NCBI GenBank assembly: GCA_016778465.1
Contig: JADHPM010000002.1
Location: 1-64,000 of the forward strand
From: Methylophilaceae bacterium
Lineage (GTDB): Bacteria > Pseudomonadota > Gammaproteobacteria > Burkholderiales > Methylophilaceae
Reading direction: 5' to 3'
DNA: 64,000 nt
In this document: positions 48,325-58,432 of the stretch, piece after piece
Layout: the number at the start of each line of letters is the position of its first letter
Position numbering within the stretch: the first letter of the stretch is position 1
Made by a program: the position numbers and the translations under genes
Notes under the pieces: model-generated
Told to the model about the DNA's origin: nothing
The model's database searches: none
The model's input: the letters and a program-made list of their open reading frames with translations, nothing else

Positions 48325-49752
48325 GTGGGAAAAGTGACAGGCTTTATGGAATATCCTCGTCTAGATGAGGGCTATATTCCACCCTCAGAGAGAGTAAAAA
48401 ATTATAAAGAATTCGTGCTTCACCTATCTGACGATGAAGCAAAAATTCAAGGTGCACGTTGTATGGATTGTGGAATCCCGTTTTGCAATAATGGCTGCCC
48501 TGTAAATAATATTATTCCGGATTGGAATGATTTGGTTTACCAACAAAATTGGCGTGCAGCCATTGATGTCCTGCATTCGACAAATAATTTTCCTGAATTT
48601 ACCGGGCGAATTTGTCCTGCACCTTGTGAGGCAGCTTGCACTCTAAATATCAACTCGGACGCAGTGGGTATCAAATCAATTGAGCATGCAATAATAGATA
48701 AAGCTTGGGAAAATAATTGGGTTGTTCCCCAACCACCAAAACATAAAACTGGAAAAAGAATTGCAATTGTGGGGTCAGGCCCTGCAGGTCTTGCTGCTGC
48801 CCAACAATTAGCAAGGGTTGGTCACGCGGTTGATGTGTTAGAAAAGAATGACCGTATTGGAGGTCTACTTCGATATGGCATCCCTGATTTTAAGATGGAG
48901 AAAACACATATTGACCGTCGTGTGGAACAAATGGAGGCTGAAGGCGTCACCTTCAAGACAAATCAAAATGTGGGTGAAACTATCTTACCTGATCAGTTGA
49001 CTGATGAGTATGATGCCGTGATTTTAGCTGGCGGAGCGGAATGGCCTCGTGACCTTCCTGTTCCTGGACGTGAATTGGATGGTGTGCATTTTGCTATGGA
49101 TTTTTTGCCATCACAAAATAAAGTAGTTGCGGGTGATAAGGTTGATGCACAGATTACAGCAACTGATAAACATGTAGTTGTGATTGGCGGTGGTGATACA
49201 GGTTCTGACTGTGTGGGAACTTCAAATCGTCATGGTGCGCTTTCGGTTACTCAATTTGAACTTATGCCACAACCTCCTGAGCAAGAAAATAAAGACCTGG
49301 TTTGGCCATACTGGCCTTTAAAACTTAGAACCTCGAGTTCTCATGAGGAGGGTTGTGACCGCGACTGGTCGGTAGCAACAAAATCATTTGTGGGCGAGAA
49401 CGGTAAGGTTAAAGAATTGATTGCTTCTAAAGTTAAATGGCAGGATGGAAAGATGCAAGAAATGCCAAATTCGGAGTTTAGAATTAAGACTGACCTTGTT
49501 TTACTTGCTATGGGTTTCCTTGGCCCCCAACAGAGTCTATTAGATCAATTTGGAGTCGAAAAAGATCAGCGTGGTAATGCAAAGGCGACAACTGACGGGG
49601 AAAATTGCTACGCAACCTCACGGAACAAAGTATTTACAGCGGGCGATATGCGGCGTGGCCAATCGTTAGTTGTTTGGGCCATTAGAGAGGGCCGTCAATG
49701 TGCTCGTTCGGTGGATGAGTTTTTGATGGGCAAAATCTCATTGCCACGTTAA
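48325..49752 (+). CDS. gltD: glutamate synthase small subunit
   Basis: Fe-S motifs and [17 protein letters not shown] start. Confidence 0.97.
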   Translation: MGKVTGFMEYPRLDEGYIPPSERVKNYKEFVLHLSDDEAKIQGARCMDCGIPFCNNGCPVNNIIPDWNDLVYQQNWRAAIDVLHSTNNFPEFTGRICPAPCEAACTLNINSDAVGIKSIEHAIIDKAWENNWVVPQPPKHKTGKRIAIVGSGPAGLAAAQQLARVGHAVDVLEKNDRIGGLLRYGIPDFKMEKTHIDRRVEQMEAEGVTFKTNQNVGETILPDQLTDEYDAVILAGGAEWPRDLPVPGRELDGVHFAMDFLPSQNKVVAGDKVDAQITATDKHVVVIGGGDTGSDCVGTSNRHGALSVTQFELMPQPPEQENKDLVWPYWPLKLRTSSSHEEGCDRDWSVATKSFVGENGKVKELIASKVKWQDGKMQEMPNSEFRIKTDLVLLAMGFLGPQQSLLDQFGVEKDQRGNAKATTDGENCYATSRNKVFTAGDMRRGQSLVVWAIREGRQCARSVDEFLMGKISLPR

Positions 49753-49795
49753 CTCAAATCGCTTCATTTTTTAATAAGAATTCAACCTCAAATCT

Positions 49796-50860
49796 ATGTC
49801 AGTTTTAAAGAACGATAGTATTTTAAGAACACTAAGAGGTGAAAAGACGTCTTACACACCTTCTTGGATTATGCGCCAGGCTGGAAGATATCTTCCTGAG
49901 TACCGTGCCACAAGAAAAAATGCAGGAAGTTTTTTAGAGCTTTGTAAAAATACCGACTTTGCTACCGAAGTGACGCTCCAGCCTTTAGACCGTTTCCCAT
50001 ATCTTGATGCTTCAATTTTGTTTTCAGATATTTTAACGATTCCAGACGCAATGGGACTGGGATTACATTTTGTTGAGGGAGAGGGACCAAAATTTAGTCA
50101 TCCATTAAAAGATGAGTCCTCAATACAAAAACTCGATATTCCAAATGTGGAAGAAGAGCTATCCTATGTTTTTCAGGCTGTAAAAAGTATAAAGCAAGCG
50201 CTTAATGGCAGAGTGCCTCTTATTGGTTTTGCAGGCAGCCCATGGACACTAGCTACTTACATGGTTGAAGGACAGGGCGGCACGGATTTTCTGACCATAA
50301 AGAAAATGGCCTATGCGAGGCCAGATCTAATGGAACATATATTAAAAATTACTACTGAATCTGTCAGCAGATACTTAGCGCTGCAAATCAATGCTGGAGC
50401 AGATGTGGTAATGATTTTTGATTCTTGGGGAGGTGTATTGGCTGACAGAGAGTACGAGCCTTTATCATTAAATTATATGAAGGTCATTATTCAGAATTTA
50501 AATTTAATGGGCTACGAGAATACTCCAAAGATAATCTTTACCAAGGGCGGTGGTCAGTGGCTCCATAAGCAGGCTAAGAGTGGCGCCCAAGCTCTTGGTG
50601 TTGATTGGCAGACAAGTTTGAGTAATGCAAGGCAGATTGTTAAGGATAAATTAACATTGCAAGGTAACCTGGATCCTGCAATCTTATTATCAAATCCAAA
50701 AGCTATTGAAGGTGCTGCAAAAGCTATTCTTGACGACTATGGTATTGGCGAAAGGCATATTTTTAACTTAGGTCATGGGATCACTCAATTTACACCTCCA
50801 GAAAATGTTCAGTGTCTATTAGAGACTATTAGAGACTACAGCCCCCAATTTCACATATAA
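49796..50860 (+). CDS. hemE: uroporphyrinogen decarboxylase
   Basis: WIMRQAGRYLPEYRATR. Confidence 0.98.
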   Translation: MSVLKNDSILRTLRGEKTSYTPSWIMRQAGRYLPEYRATRKNAGSFLELCKNTDFATEVTLQPLDRFPYLDASILFSDILTIPDAMGLGLHFVEGEGPKFSHPLKDESSIQKLDIPNVEEELSYVFQAVKSIKQALNGRVPLIGFAGSPWTLATYMVEGQGGTDFLTIKKMAYARPDLMEHILKITTESVSRYLALQINAGADVVMIFDSWGGVLADREYEPLSLNYMKVIIQNLNLMGYENTPKIIFTKGGGQWLHKQAKSGAQALGVDWQTSLSNARQIVKDKLTLQGNLDPAILLSNPKAIEGAAKAILDDYGIGERHIFNLGHGITQFTPPENVQCLLETIRDYSPQFHI

Positions 50861-50864
50861 CTAT

Positions 50865-50882
50865 TTGTAATAATTCTGTCAC
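50865..50882 (+). promoter_or_regulatory. PhoB-box-like element upstream of PAP2-GT operon
   Basis: TTGTAAT-AATT-CTGTCAC, two heptamers with 11-bp phasing. Confidence 0.65.
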
Positions 50883-50918
50883 ACCCACTTAATAACATGC
50901 CACCTATGGGGACATGTT

Positions 50919-51488
50919 GTGAATAAATTATTTAAAAATTCATTTTTTGTACTTAACAAATATGATTCGTTAATCTGTGTTTTTATGAATCAGTTTAGTA
51001 GCGTAAAGTTGATACGCTATTTTTTCAAGTTTATCAGCCGTCTTGGTGATGGGCTATTTTGGTATCTCTTGATGGCGGGTCTGCTCATTTATGAGAACTT
51101 CTTAACAATAATTCCGGTAATGCATATGGCAGTTTTTGGTGGCTTAGGCACAATCATTTATTTGATTTTAAAAAATAAAATAGCACGTCCAAGACCCTTT
51201 GAGGTAAATCAAGCTATCCTAATGCAGGGAAAGGTTCTTGATAGGTTTAGTTTCCCCTCCGGACATACCATGCACGCTGTTATATTCTCTCTCATTGCCA
51301 TCCACTATTTTCCTTTTCTAGAGCTACCTTTAATTATGATGACTATACTTATCTCTCTGTCAAGAGTCATATTGGGTCTGCATTATGTTTCAGATGTTTT
51401 AATATCTTTTATTATAGGATTTTTCATTTTTGAACTATCTTTATTTATAAGCTGGAATAGAATTCCCAGCTACTTCATTTATTCTTAA
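50919..51488 (+). CDS. PAP2-superfamily membrane phosphatase
   Basis: KNKIARPRPF, FPSGHTMHA, SRVILGLHYVSDV motifs; GTG start. Confidence 0.88.
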   Translation: MNKLFKNSFFVLNKYDSLICVFMNQFSSVKLIRYFFKFISRLGDGLFWYLLMAGLLIYENFLTIIPVMHMAVFGGLGTIIYLILKNKIARPRPFEVNQAILMQGKVLDRFSFPSGHTMHAVIFSLIAIHYFPFLELPLIMMTILISLSRVILGLHYVSDVLISFIIGFFIFELSLFISWNRIPSYFIYS

Positions 51489-52678
51489 TGAAAGTTTTGT
51501 TTCTTTCAGATGTTTATTACCCAAGAATTAATGGAGTATCCACATCGATCCGCAACAGCAAAATTAACTTAGAGAGACTGGGACATAGCGTGCATCTTAT
51601 AGCCCCTGAATACCCCTTTGATACTAATAAAGAAAAATGGATTACTAGAATTCCATCGATGAGTATTCCGTTTGATCCAGAGGATCGATTGATGAGCTAT
51701 TTTAAAATTAGAAAATTATCGAATTGGATTAAAAAGGAAAATTTTGACATCATTCATATTCATACCCCCTTCGTAGCTCACTATTTTGGGCTTCATTTAA
51801 AAAATTTTTTAAATATCCCTTGTGTTGAGACCTACCACACTTTCTTTGAGGATTATCTTCACTTATATATTCCTTGGCTACCAAAGATATTTTCTAAATG
51901 GTTTGCACGACGCTTATCAAAGAGGCAATGTAACAAGGTGGATGCGGTAATTTCGCCCTCCCCACAAATGGCAGACATATTAAAAAAATACGGCGTTAGT
52001 ACATCATGCGAGGTTATACCTACCGGTATTCAAGCTAGTTTTTTTACTCAAAGGGATAAAAAAGTATTCCGAACGCAATATAATATTCCCCTGAATAAGA
52101 AAGTATTATTGTATGTCGGGCGTGTGGCAAAAGAAAAAAATATTGAGTTTCTGATTAACGTTCTTAATGTCCTGTCCCAAGAAGACAAAGATATTATCTT
52201 GATGATTACCGGGCAAGGACCTGCAGAGCAAGAAATTGAAAAGAAAATTATTTCGCTTAATTTGCAAGAAAAAGTTAAAAAACTACCTTACCTAGATCAA
52301 GAGAATGAGCTTCCTCAATGCTATGCTGGGGCAGATATTTTTGTATTCTCCTCAAAAACAGAAACCCAAGGTATTGTGCCCCTCGAAGCAATGGCACAAG
52401 GTACCCCAGTGGTTGCGATAGCAGAATTAGGCATCGCATCAGTGATTAAAGATGAGGAGGGAGCACTTATAGCGAAAGATGATATTCAACATTTTTGTTC
52501 ACAAGTAAAGCGCCTCTTAGACCATAGGAAATTTTCAATTGAACAATCTAAAAAAGCAAAAAAATATGCCATGGAAAATTGGTCTGCGGAGCATATGGCT
52601 GAAAATACGATTAATTTCTATCAAAAAATTATCAGAGAGAGTTCTGCAAAAAAACAGTTGGCTTTAAACCAACCTTAA
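51488..52678 (+). CDS. GT4-type glycosyltransferase (diacylglycerol glycosyltransferase-like)
   Basis: SDVYYPRINGVSTSI N-terminus, C-terminal FSSKTETQGIVPLEAMAQGTPVV; TAATG overlap with PAP2 gene. Confidence 0.85.
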   Translation: MKVLFLSDVYYPRINGVSTSIRNSKINLERLGHSVHLIAPEYPFDTNKEKWITRIPSMSIPFDPEDRLMSYFKIRKLSNWIKKENFDIIHIHTPFVAHYFGLHLKNFLNIPCVETYHTFFEDYLHLYIPWLPKIFSKWFARRLSKRQCNKVDAVISPSPQMADILKKYGVSTSCEVIPTGIQASFFTQRDKKVFRTQYNIPLNKKVLLYVGRVAKEKNIEFLINVLNVLSQEDKDIILMITGQGPAEQEIEKKIISLNLQEKVKKLPYLDQENELPQCYAGADIFVFSSKTETQGIVPLEAMAQGTPVVAIAELGIASVIKDEEGALIAKDDIQHFCSQVKRLLDHRKFSIEQSKKAKKYAMENWSAEHMAENTINFYQKIIRESSAKKQLALNQP

Positions 52679-52685
52679 TATTTTG

Positions 52686-54731
52686 TTAAAGGTTATGAAT
52701 AATTTTTTCTTGTGCAGGCAGCTCTTTCTTTTTATTTGAAACCTTCTTATACAGCCCTTTAGACTTTTTCACCCAGCGATCTTTATCGTTAATCAATGTC
52801 ATTAGACATTCATTATAAATTTTATTGATATGAGCCTTATCTTCAACAGGGAAAGTCACTTCAAAACGTCGATTTAAATTTCGCTCAAGCCAATCCGCTG
52901 AAGATAAGAAAATCTTGGGCTGGCCATTATTGCCAAAATAAAAAATACGATGATGCTCTAAAAACCGACCGATTACTGAGTGAATTCTAATGTTTTCTGA
53001 GTGTTTATTTAGATTTGGAATTAAAGAACACATACCTCGAACAATTAAGTCAATTTTTACACCAGCACTTGATGCCCTGTAAAGATATTGAATCATTTCA
53101 TGATCACACAAGGAATTAACTTTGATGATTATTTTCCCTGCTTTACCATTTTTGGCAAAGCGAATCTCTCTCTTCAGATAAAGAATAAAATTTAATCTAT
53201 TCTCCTCAGGGCTGTGCCACAATTTTTTTAATTTAATATTTGATCGACTACCCGCTAATTTTTGAAAAACCTGATTTATATCTTTACAGATGATTTTATC
53301 TGTTGTCAGGAAGCTATAGTCTGTGTATGTCATAGCGTTTTTCGGTGAATAATTACCGGTCCCAAGGTGAGCATAATGATTAATTCTATATTTGTTCGAT
53401 TTCTCGTCTAGCTCTCGGCGAGTAATGAGTAGCATTTTTGCGTGACACTTAAAGTTAACTGGAGAATGAATGACATGCGCGCCGACACTCTCAAGTTTTG
53501 CAGACCAGTTAAAGTTTGTTTCTTCATCAAACCTTGCCATCAACTCAATTACAACAGTCACTTCCTTGCCGTTTTTTGAGGCCTCCATGAGTGCTAACAT
53601 TATGGGAGAGTGGTCCCCCGTTCGGTAAATTGTTTGTTTTATTGACAGAACATCGGGATCAGTAGAAGCTTCATTGATCAGCTTCACCACTGGATTGAAT
53701 GATTCATAAGGATGCTGAATAAGTCTTGGAGAATCCTTGAGCCATTTAAAAATAGAGAAGTTTTTTGGTACTGGGTCTTTTGGTTTAAAGGGTGCAAACT
53801 TAAGTTGAGGATTTTTTATTGAATCAAGTAATGAGACAAACCTAAATAAATTACTTGGACCCCTAACTGAAAAAATACAATCATCTCTTAGAGAAAAAAT
53901 ATTTTTCAGGTAGGAGATAATTTTTTTAGGCATTCGCGTAGATACCTCAATTCTAACTCCAGCACCAAGATCACGGGTTGAAAGACCCCCTTGTAGGGCG
54001 TCTCTTAGGTCCTCAGCATCCTCAGAAATATATAAGTCAGAGTTTCGAGTGATTTTAAATTGATAGCTATCGATAACCTTTTGGTCTGGGAAAAGTCGCT
54101 GCATATATTCTCTCATTAGAGCGCCAATGAAAATAAAGCTCTGAGTTTTTTTTGAGATTTGCCCTGGCACCTTAAATACCCTTGGGATATATTTAGGCAA
54201 CTGAACAATCCCGAATTTTTTTAAGGATTTATCTTCAAGACTCACAATATAGGAGATTGTTTTATTGCTAATATTTGGGAAAGGTCTGTTTTCAGTAATC
54301 ACGATCGGGGAGACCAAATTCTCTATCTCTCTCTTAAATAATTTTAACGTCCAATTATCTAAATGTTGAGGCCACTTTGAATCGGTAATGAGGTGAATAT
54401 TATGCGAGACTAATGCGGGGATGATAGTCTTATAAAGTGTCTTTTGAATATCGTTATTAATGACTTTAGCTTTTTTACCAATTTCATCTAACAACCAATT
54501 AAATTCAACCCCATCTCTTGTATACCTCTGTTTTTTACTCTCTGACCGCTCTAAAATCTCTGCAAAACGAATTTCATAAAACTCATCTAAGTTGCTACTG
54601 ACAATACATGTAAATTTAAATCTTTCGATTAGAGGGATGTTCTTATTTTTAGCTTTTGATAAAACACGATCGTTAAAGTCAAGCAAACTCAGCGCTCGAC
54701 TCTCGAGAGGAATTGTAACCATTTTTTCCAT
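52686..54731 (-). CDS. ppk1: polyphosphate kinase 1
   Basis: SNLDEFYEIRFAE and PPK1 catalytic domains. Confidence 0.97.
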   Translation of the reverse strand: MEKMVTIPLESRALSLLDFNDRVLSKAKNKNIPLIERFKFTCIVSSNLDEFYEIRFAEILERSESKKQRYTRDGVEFNWLLDEIGKKAKVINNDIQKTLYKTIIPALVSHNIHLITDSKWPQHLDNWTLKLFKREIENLVSPIVITENRPFPNISNKTISYIVSLEDKSLKKFGIVQLPKYIPRVFKVPGQISKKTQSFIFIGALMREYMQRLFPDQKVIDSYQFKITRNSDLYISEDAEDLRDALQGGLSTRDLGAGVRIEVSTRMPKKIISYLKNIFSLRDDCIFSVRGPSNLFRFVSLLDSIKNPQLKFAPFKPKDPVPKNFSIFKWLKDSPRLIQHPYESFNPVVKLINEASTDPDVLSIKQTIYRTGDHSPIMLALMEASKNGKEVTVVIELMARFDEETNFNWSAKLESVGAHVIHSPVNFKCHAKMLLITRRELDEKSNKYRINHYAHLGTGNYSPKNAMTYTDYSFLTTDKIICKDINQVFQKLAGSRSNIKLKKLWHSPEENRLNFILYLKREIRFAKNGKAGKIIIKVNSLCDHEMIQYLYRASSAGVKIDLIVRGMCSLIPNLNKHSENIRIHSVIGRFLEHHRIFYFGNNGQPKIFLSSADWLERNLNRRFEVTFPVEDKAHINKIYNECLMTLINDKDRWVKKSKGLYKKVSNKKKELPAQEKIIHNL

Positions 54732-54789
54732 GCCATAATTCTATATTATTTTTTATCATGATACTTGAAGATAAATAAAGGTTGCGCAT

Positions 54790-54818
54790 TTGTCATCTAA
54801 CTGTCATATTTCTTTCAT
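54790..54818 (+). promoter_or_regulatory. tandem PhoB box (three heptamers) in ppk/ppx intergenic region
   Basis: TTGTCAT-CTAA-CTGTCAT-ATTT-CTTTCAT at 54790/54801/54812; TATGAT -10 candidate at 54818-54823. Confidence 0.8.
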
Positions 54819-54847
54819 ATGATCCAACGTTTGAAAGCTATTGTTTC

Positions 54848-56461
54848 TTGAAGAATATTAATAAAAATTCCATACCAAATAATTTAGTTGCTGGACTTGA
54901 TCTTGGCTCAAATAGCTTTAAGCTCATGATCGCCAGAATTAAATTTCATAAAGATAAACTGCATGTCCAAGAAATAGACACGATTAAGTCAACATTAAGA
55001 TTATCGGCAGGCATTAGTGCAGACGGTAATATAAACGACGAAACCTTTGACAAGGCGCTAAGTACTTTAATGAGGTTTGGCGATAGAATTCAAGATTTTC
55101 CAAAAAACAGCGTCACGGTTGTTGCTACTAATGCCTTTCGTGTTGCTAAAAATGGTGATAATTTAATTCATGAAGGCGAGAAGTTACTCGGATTTCCCAT
55201 AAAACTATTATCCGGTAAAGATGAAGCCGAGCTTGTTTTTCAAGGCGCATCGCATGTTGCACCCTTCTGCGAAGGAAGTCGACTGGTTATTGATATCGGT
55301 GGGAGCTCGACAGAAATTATACTTGGCAAAGATGAAAAAATCGCTGTTTTTGACTCGCTACAAATGGGTTGCGTGACTTTCAGCAGGGACTTTTTTCTTG
55401 ATGGAAAATTGACTGAAAAAAATTTTTCCTTGGCCGAATCGCGAGCAGAGAAGATATTAAAAAATATTTTTAAAAAGTATAAGAAATTTTCATATCAACA
55501 AGTGGTTGGCTCTTCAGGAACTATTCGAGCCATTGCAGATATTATTGCCGCAAATAACTTAGACCACCTTTCGAAATTACCAATAGATAATATCGGCACT
55601 TTAATCACGCTCAAGGGGTTAGAGCAAATAAAGCAATATCTCATTGAGGCTGGCGATACCAAAAAGCTTAATCTAAATGGCCTTAAAACGGAGAGGAAAC
55701 CCGTTATAGCCGGGGGCCTTTCAGTATTGTTAGCTATTTTTAAAGTTTTCAAAATTGAAATGATGGAGGTTTCAGAGTCCGCAATCATCTTTGGTGCGAT
55801 ACATGAATCTATCTTAAAAAATATAAATATTCAAAGTGAGGATAAATACGCAGGAGTATCAAAAAAAATAATTCCTATTGATGATTTTGATTCCGAGTAC
55901 GACCGCAGGATTGATGAGGTTGCAGAGTGGGCTAAACAATTCTCAGTAGATTTACCTCAAGCGAAACGAGTGTCAGCTTTAGCTACAGAAATCTTTAAAA
56001 ATCTTTCAAGTGAAGATAATGAAAGCTATCAAAATTCTCATAAAATTCTACAATGGGCCTCAATGCTTCATGAGATTGGTTTGGCAATTAACTACAGGAA
56101 GTACAATGTTCACTCAGCCTATATTATTTCTAATAAAGAATTAACAGCGTTCACTATTTCAGATCAGGCAAGATTAGCCAGTCTTGTCTTGGGGCATCGT
56201 GGGAATCTTGAAAAAATTAAATTTCCTTCCGATTACATGGATTGGGCTTTACTTTTTGCATTAAGGGTTGCTTATATCTTTTATAAAAAAAGAAATAATC
56301 AACTGCTTCCCAAATGTACATACATGGAAAAAAAATCAAAAAAATACTTAGTAATAGATGAAGCTTGGCTTAAAAACTATCCCTTTTTAAGATTTGGTTT
56401 GACAAAAGAATTAAATATTTGGAAAAAAATAGATTGCCAGTATCAATTACTCTTGGATTAA
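54848..56461 (+). CDS. ppx: exopolyphosphatase / Ppx-GppA phosphatase
   Basis: VAGLDLGSNSFKLMIA, DIGGSSTEI; TTG start at 54848 preferred because the ORF-track start at 54782 runs through the Pho box. Confidence 0.93.
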   Translation: MKNINKNSIPNNLVAGLDLGSNSFKLMIARIKFHKDKLHVQEIDTIKSTLRLSAGISADGNINDETFDKALSTLMRFGDRIQDFPKNSVTVVATNAFRVAKNGDNLIHEGEKLLGFPIKLLSGKDEAELVFQGASHVAPFCEGSRLVIDIGGSSTEIILGKDEKIAVFDSLQMGCVTFSRDFFLDGKLTEKNFSLAESRAEKILKNIFKKYKKFSYQQVVGSSGTIRAIADIIAANNLDHLSKLPIDNIGTLITLKGLEQIKQYLIEAGDTKKLNLNGLKTERKPVIAGGLSVLLAIFKVFKIEMMEVSESAIIFGAIHESILKNINIQSEDKYAGVSKKIIPIDDFDSEYDRRIDEVAEWAKQFSVDLPQAKRVSALATEIFKNLSSEDNESYQNSHKILQWASMLHEIGLAINYRKYNVHSAYIISNKELTAFTISDQARLASLVLGHRGNLEKIKFPSDYMDWALLFALRVAYIFYKKRNNQLLPKCTYMEKKSKKYLVIDEAWLKNYPFLRFGLTKELNIWKKIDCQYQLLLD

Positions 56462-56500
56462 ATTAAAATGCACTGTCTTTATTTTATAGTGGCATGAGAA

Positions 56501-56875
56501 GTGATGAAAGAAAGCCCTTTTAAAGGAAAAACTGGTATCAAGCGAATCACGAATGCAGTCATATACTCCATGTCTGGGTTTTATGCAGCCTTTAAGAACG
56601 AGGAAGCCTTTCGACAAGAAATAATTCTTGCAATTTTTTTGATCCCCTTAGGCATATTTGTTGGTGAAACTACCATTCAGAAAGTGCTACTGGTTTCTAG
56701 TCTGCTATTAGTTTTAATCGTAGAGCTCTTAAATTCTGGTATTGAGGCGGCTATAGACCGAATCTCATTAGAAAAGCACAGACTGGCTAAGCGCGCAAAA
56801 GATATTGGCAGTGCAGCAGTGTTTCTTACGATCATGAATGCCATTCTTACTTGGATAATTATCTTATTTCTCTAG
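56501..56875 (+). CDS. dgkA: diacylglycerol kinase
   Basis: three-TM DgkA with ELLNSGIEAAIDR. Confidence 0.95.
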   Translation: MMKESPFKGKTGIKRITNAVIYSMSGFYAAFKNEEAFRQEIILAIFLIPLGIFVGETTIQKVLLVSSLLLVLIVELLNSGIEAAIDRISLEKHRLAKRAKDIGSAAVFLTIMNAILTWIIILFL

Positions 56876-57581
56876 TAACTTCACTTTGAATCATCTGATA
56901 AGCCAAGCTAGAGAGGATTTTTCTCTCTCTGTTAGATTTGATTCTATTTAGCACTTCAATTTTTACCGTAATTCTATTAAGTTTTAATATAGAAATCAGT
57001 GATTCAAGTATTGACATATCTCCATAGTAACTACAGGCGGCTGTTTTTTTATTGTCGATATAATATGAGATTGCAATCGGTAAAATTGATACGTTTGCCA
57101 TTATTGCAGATTCAAATAAGTTACTTTTGAAAGGTAATACATCGAATCCATCTGTGGATGTCCCCTCTGGGAAAATACAAACATTTTTTTGTGCTAGATT
57201 TTCACTGACTTGAACAATAACCTTTTTGACCTTTGCTGGACTGGAACGATCAATGAATATTGTTTCACTGATAGCGCATAATAAATTTATAAATGGCCAA
57301 TGCTTGATATCACTCTTGGCAACAAAAGAAACGGGATGTATAGCATTGAGGACAATGATATCTAGCCATGATACGTGATTAGAGACTATCAAAAATCGAT
57401 CATCTTTAATAACATCATATAAATTTATATTAGTACTCAGGTTTATATTTAATATCTTTAAGATCAATAGAGACCATTTTTTTATTACTTTAATTCTTAA
57501 AGCCCTGTAAAAAAAATAAATAAAAGGTGAAACAAGAAGAGTGGCAAATAAATAAAAAAAGATAAGTAAAAATTTAATCAT
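56859..57581 (-). CDS. PlsC-family 1-acyl-glycerol-3-phosphate / OlsA-like acyltransferase
   Basis: NHVSWLDI (HX4D-like) and FPEGTSTDG motifs. Confidence 0.88.
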   Translation of the reverse strand: MIKFLLIFFYLFATLLVSPFIYFFYRALRIKVIKKWSLLILKILNINLSTNINLYDVIKDDRFLIVSNHVSWLDIIVLNAIHPVSFVAKSDIKHWPFINLLCAISETIFIDRSSPAKVKKVIVQVSENLAQKNVCIFPEGTSTDGFDVLPFKSNLFESAIMANVSILPIAISYYIDNKKTAACSYYGDMSILESLISILKLNRITVKIEVLNRIKSNRERKILSSLAYQMIQSEVTREIR

Positions 57582-57582
57582 A

Positions 57583-57609
57583 TTGTCATAGTTGTCATAA
57601 AAAATTCAT
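57583..57609 (+). promoter_or_regulatory. PhoB-box-like repeats upstream of plcP-like gene
   Basis: TTGTCAT (57583), TTGTCAT (57592), AATTCAT (57603); spacings 9 and 11. Confidence 0.5.
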
Positions 57610-57631
57610 AATTAAATTGTTCAATGTAGCA

Positions 57632-58372
57632 ATGAATTACTACAGAACAATTTGGATATCTGATATCCATTTGGGTACTAAAGCATGTCAATCGAAGTAC
57701 TTACTAAATTTTCTAAAGCATAATGATTCAGAAAAATTATATTTAGTAGGCGATATTATAGATGGCTGGGCCTTAAAAAAGAAATGGTACTGGCCACAGT
57801 CTCACAATGATGTTATTCAAAAGATTCTAAGAAAAAGTCGAAAGGGCACAAAGGTTATCTATATTCCCGGTAATCATGATGAGGCGGTTCGCCAATTTTA
57901 CAATTTGAGATTTTCTGAAATCAAGATTTTGAAAGAGGCTATACACAAAACGAAGACGGGAAAAAAATTATGGGTCACTCATGGAGATCAATTTGATGCT
58001 TTTCGGAGAGTTACAAAAATTCTTGAGCTGATTGGTGACGGTTTATACACCTTCATAACTTGGATAAATGAAAAGCTAAATAAAATAAGAGAGAAGTACA
58101 AGAAAAATTACTGGTCATTTTCAAGTCATATTAAAAGTAAGATAAGTAATGTCAATGAGTATATATCAAGTTATGAAAAGTTTATGCTAAGGGAGTCAAA
58201 ATTAAAAGGTTGTGACGGGGTTGTATGCGGCCACATTCATCGTCCCAGTATTAAGAAAATGAAAGATGGTATTTATTTGAATGACGGTGATTGGGTAGAG
58301 CATCTATCAGCCTTAGTCGAGACTAAGGAGGGTGAGCTTAAAATAATTTATTGGGTAAAGTTAGAAAATTAA
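57632..58372 (+). CDS. plcP: metallophosphoesterase, PlcP-type phospholipase C / LpxH-like
   Basis: ISDIHLGTKACQ, VGDIIDGW, YIPGNHDE, GHIHRP metallophosphatase motifs; WYWPQSHNDVIQKILRKSRKGTKVIYIPGNHDE recalls PlcP-type proteins. Confidence 0.75.
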   Translation: MNYYRTIWISDIHLGTKACQSKYLLNFLKHNDSEKLYLVGDIIDGWALKKKWYWPQSHNDVIQKILRKSRKGTKVIYIPGNHDEAVRQFYNLRFSEIKILKEAIHKTKTGKKLWVTHGDQFDAFRRVTKILELIGDGLYTFITWINEKLNKIREKYKKNYWSFSSHIKSKISNVNEYISSYEKFMLRESKLKGCDGVVCGHIHRPSIKKMKDGIYLNDGDWVEHLSALVETKEGELKIIYWVKLEN

Positions 58373-58375
58373 GAT

Positions 58376-58393
58376 ATGTCATGAAATTGTAAT
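58376..58393 (+). promoter_or_regulatory. PhoB-box-like element upstream of olsB-like gene
   Basis: ATGTCAT-GAAA-TTGTAAT, 11-bp phasing. Confidence 0.45.
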
Positions 58394-58432
58394 AAAAAAA
58401 ACTTAAGTTAACGTTATTTACGGGAAACTTTA

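Noticed and set aside
57632-58372. Calling the metallophosphoesterase LpxH (lipid A pathway)
   Set aside because: Family annotation is ambiguous, but sequence pattern, Pho-like promoter and neighbouring GT/OlsB genes fit PlcP better; decisive test is phylogeny against characterised LpxH and PlcP
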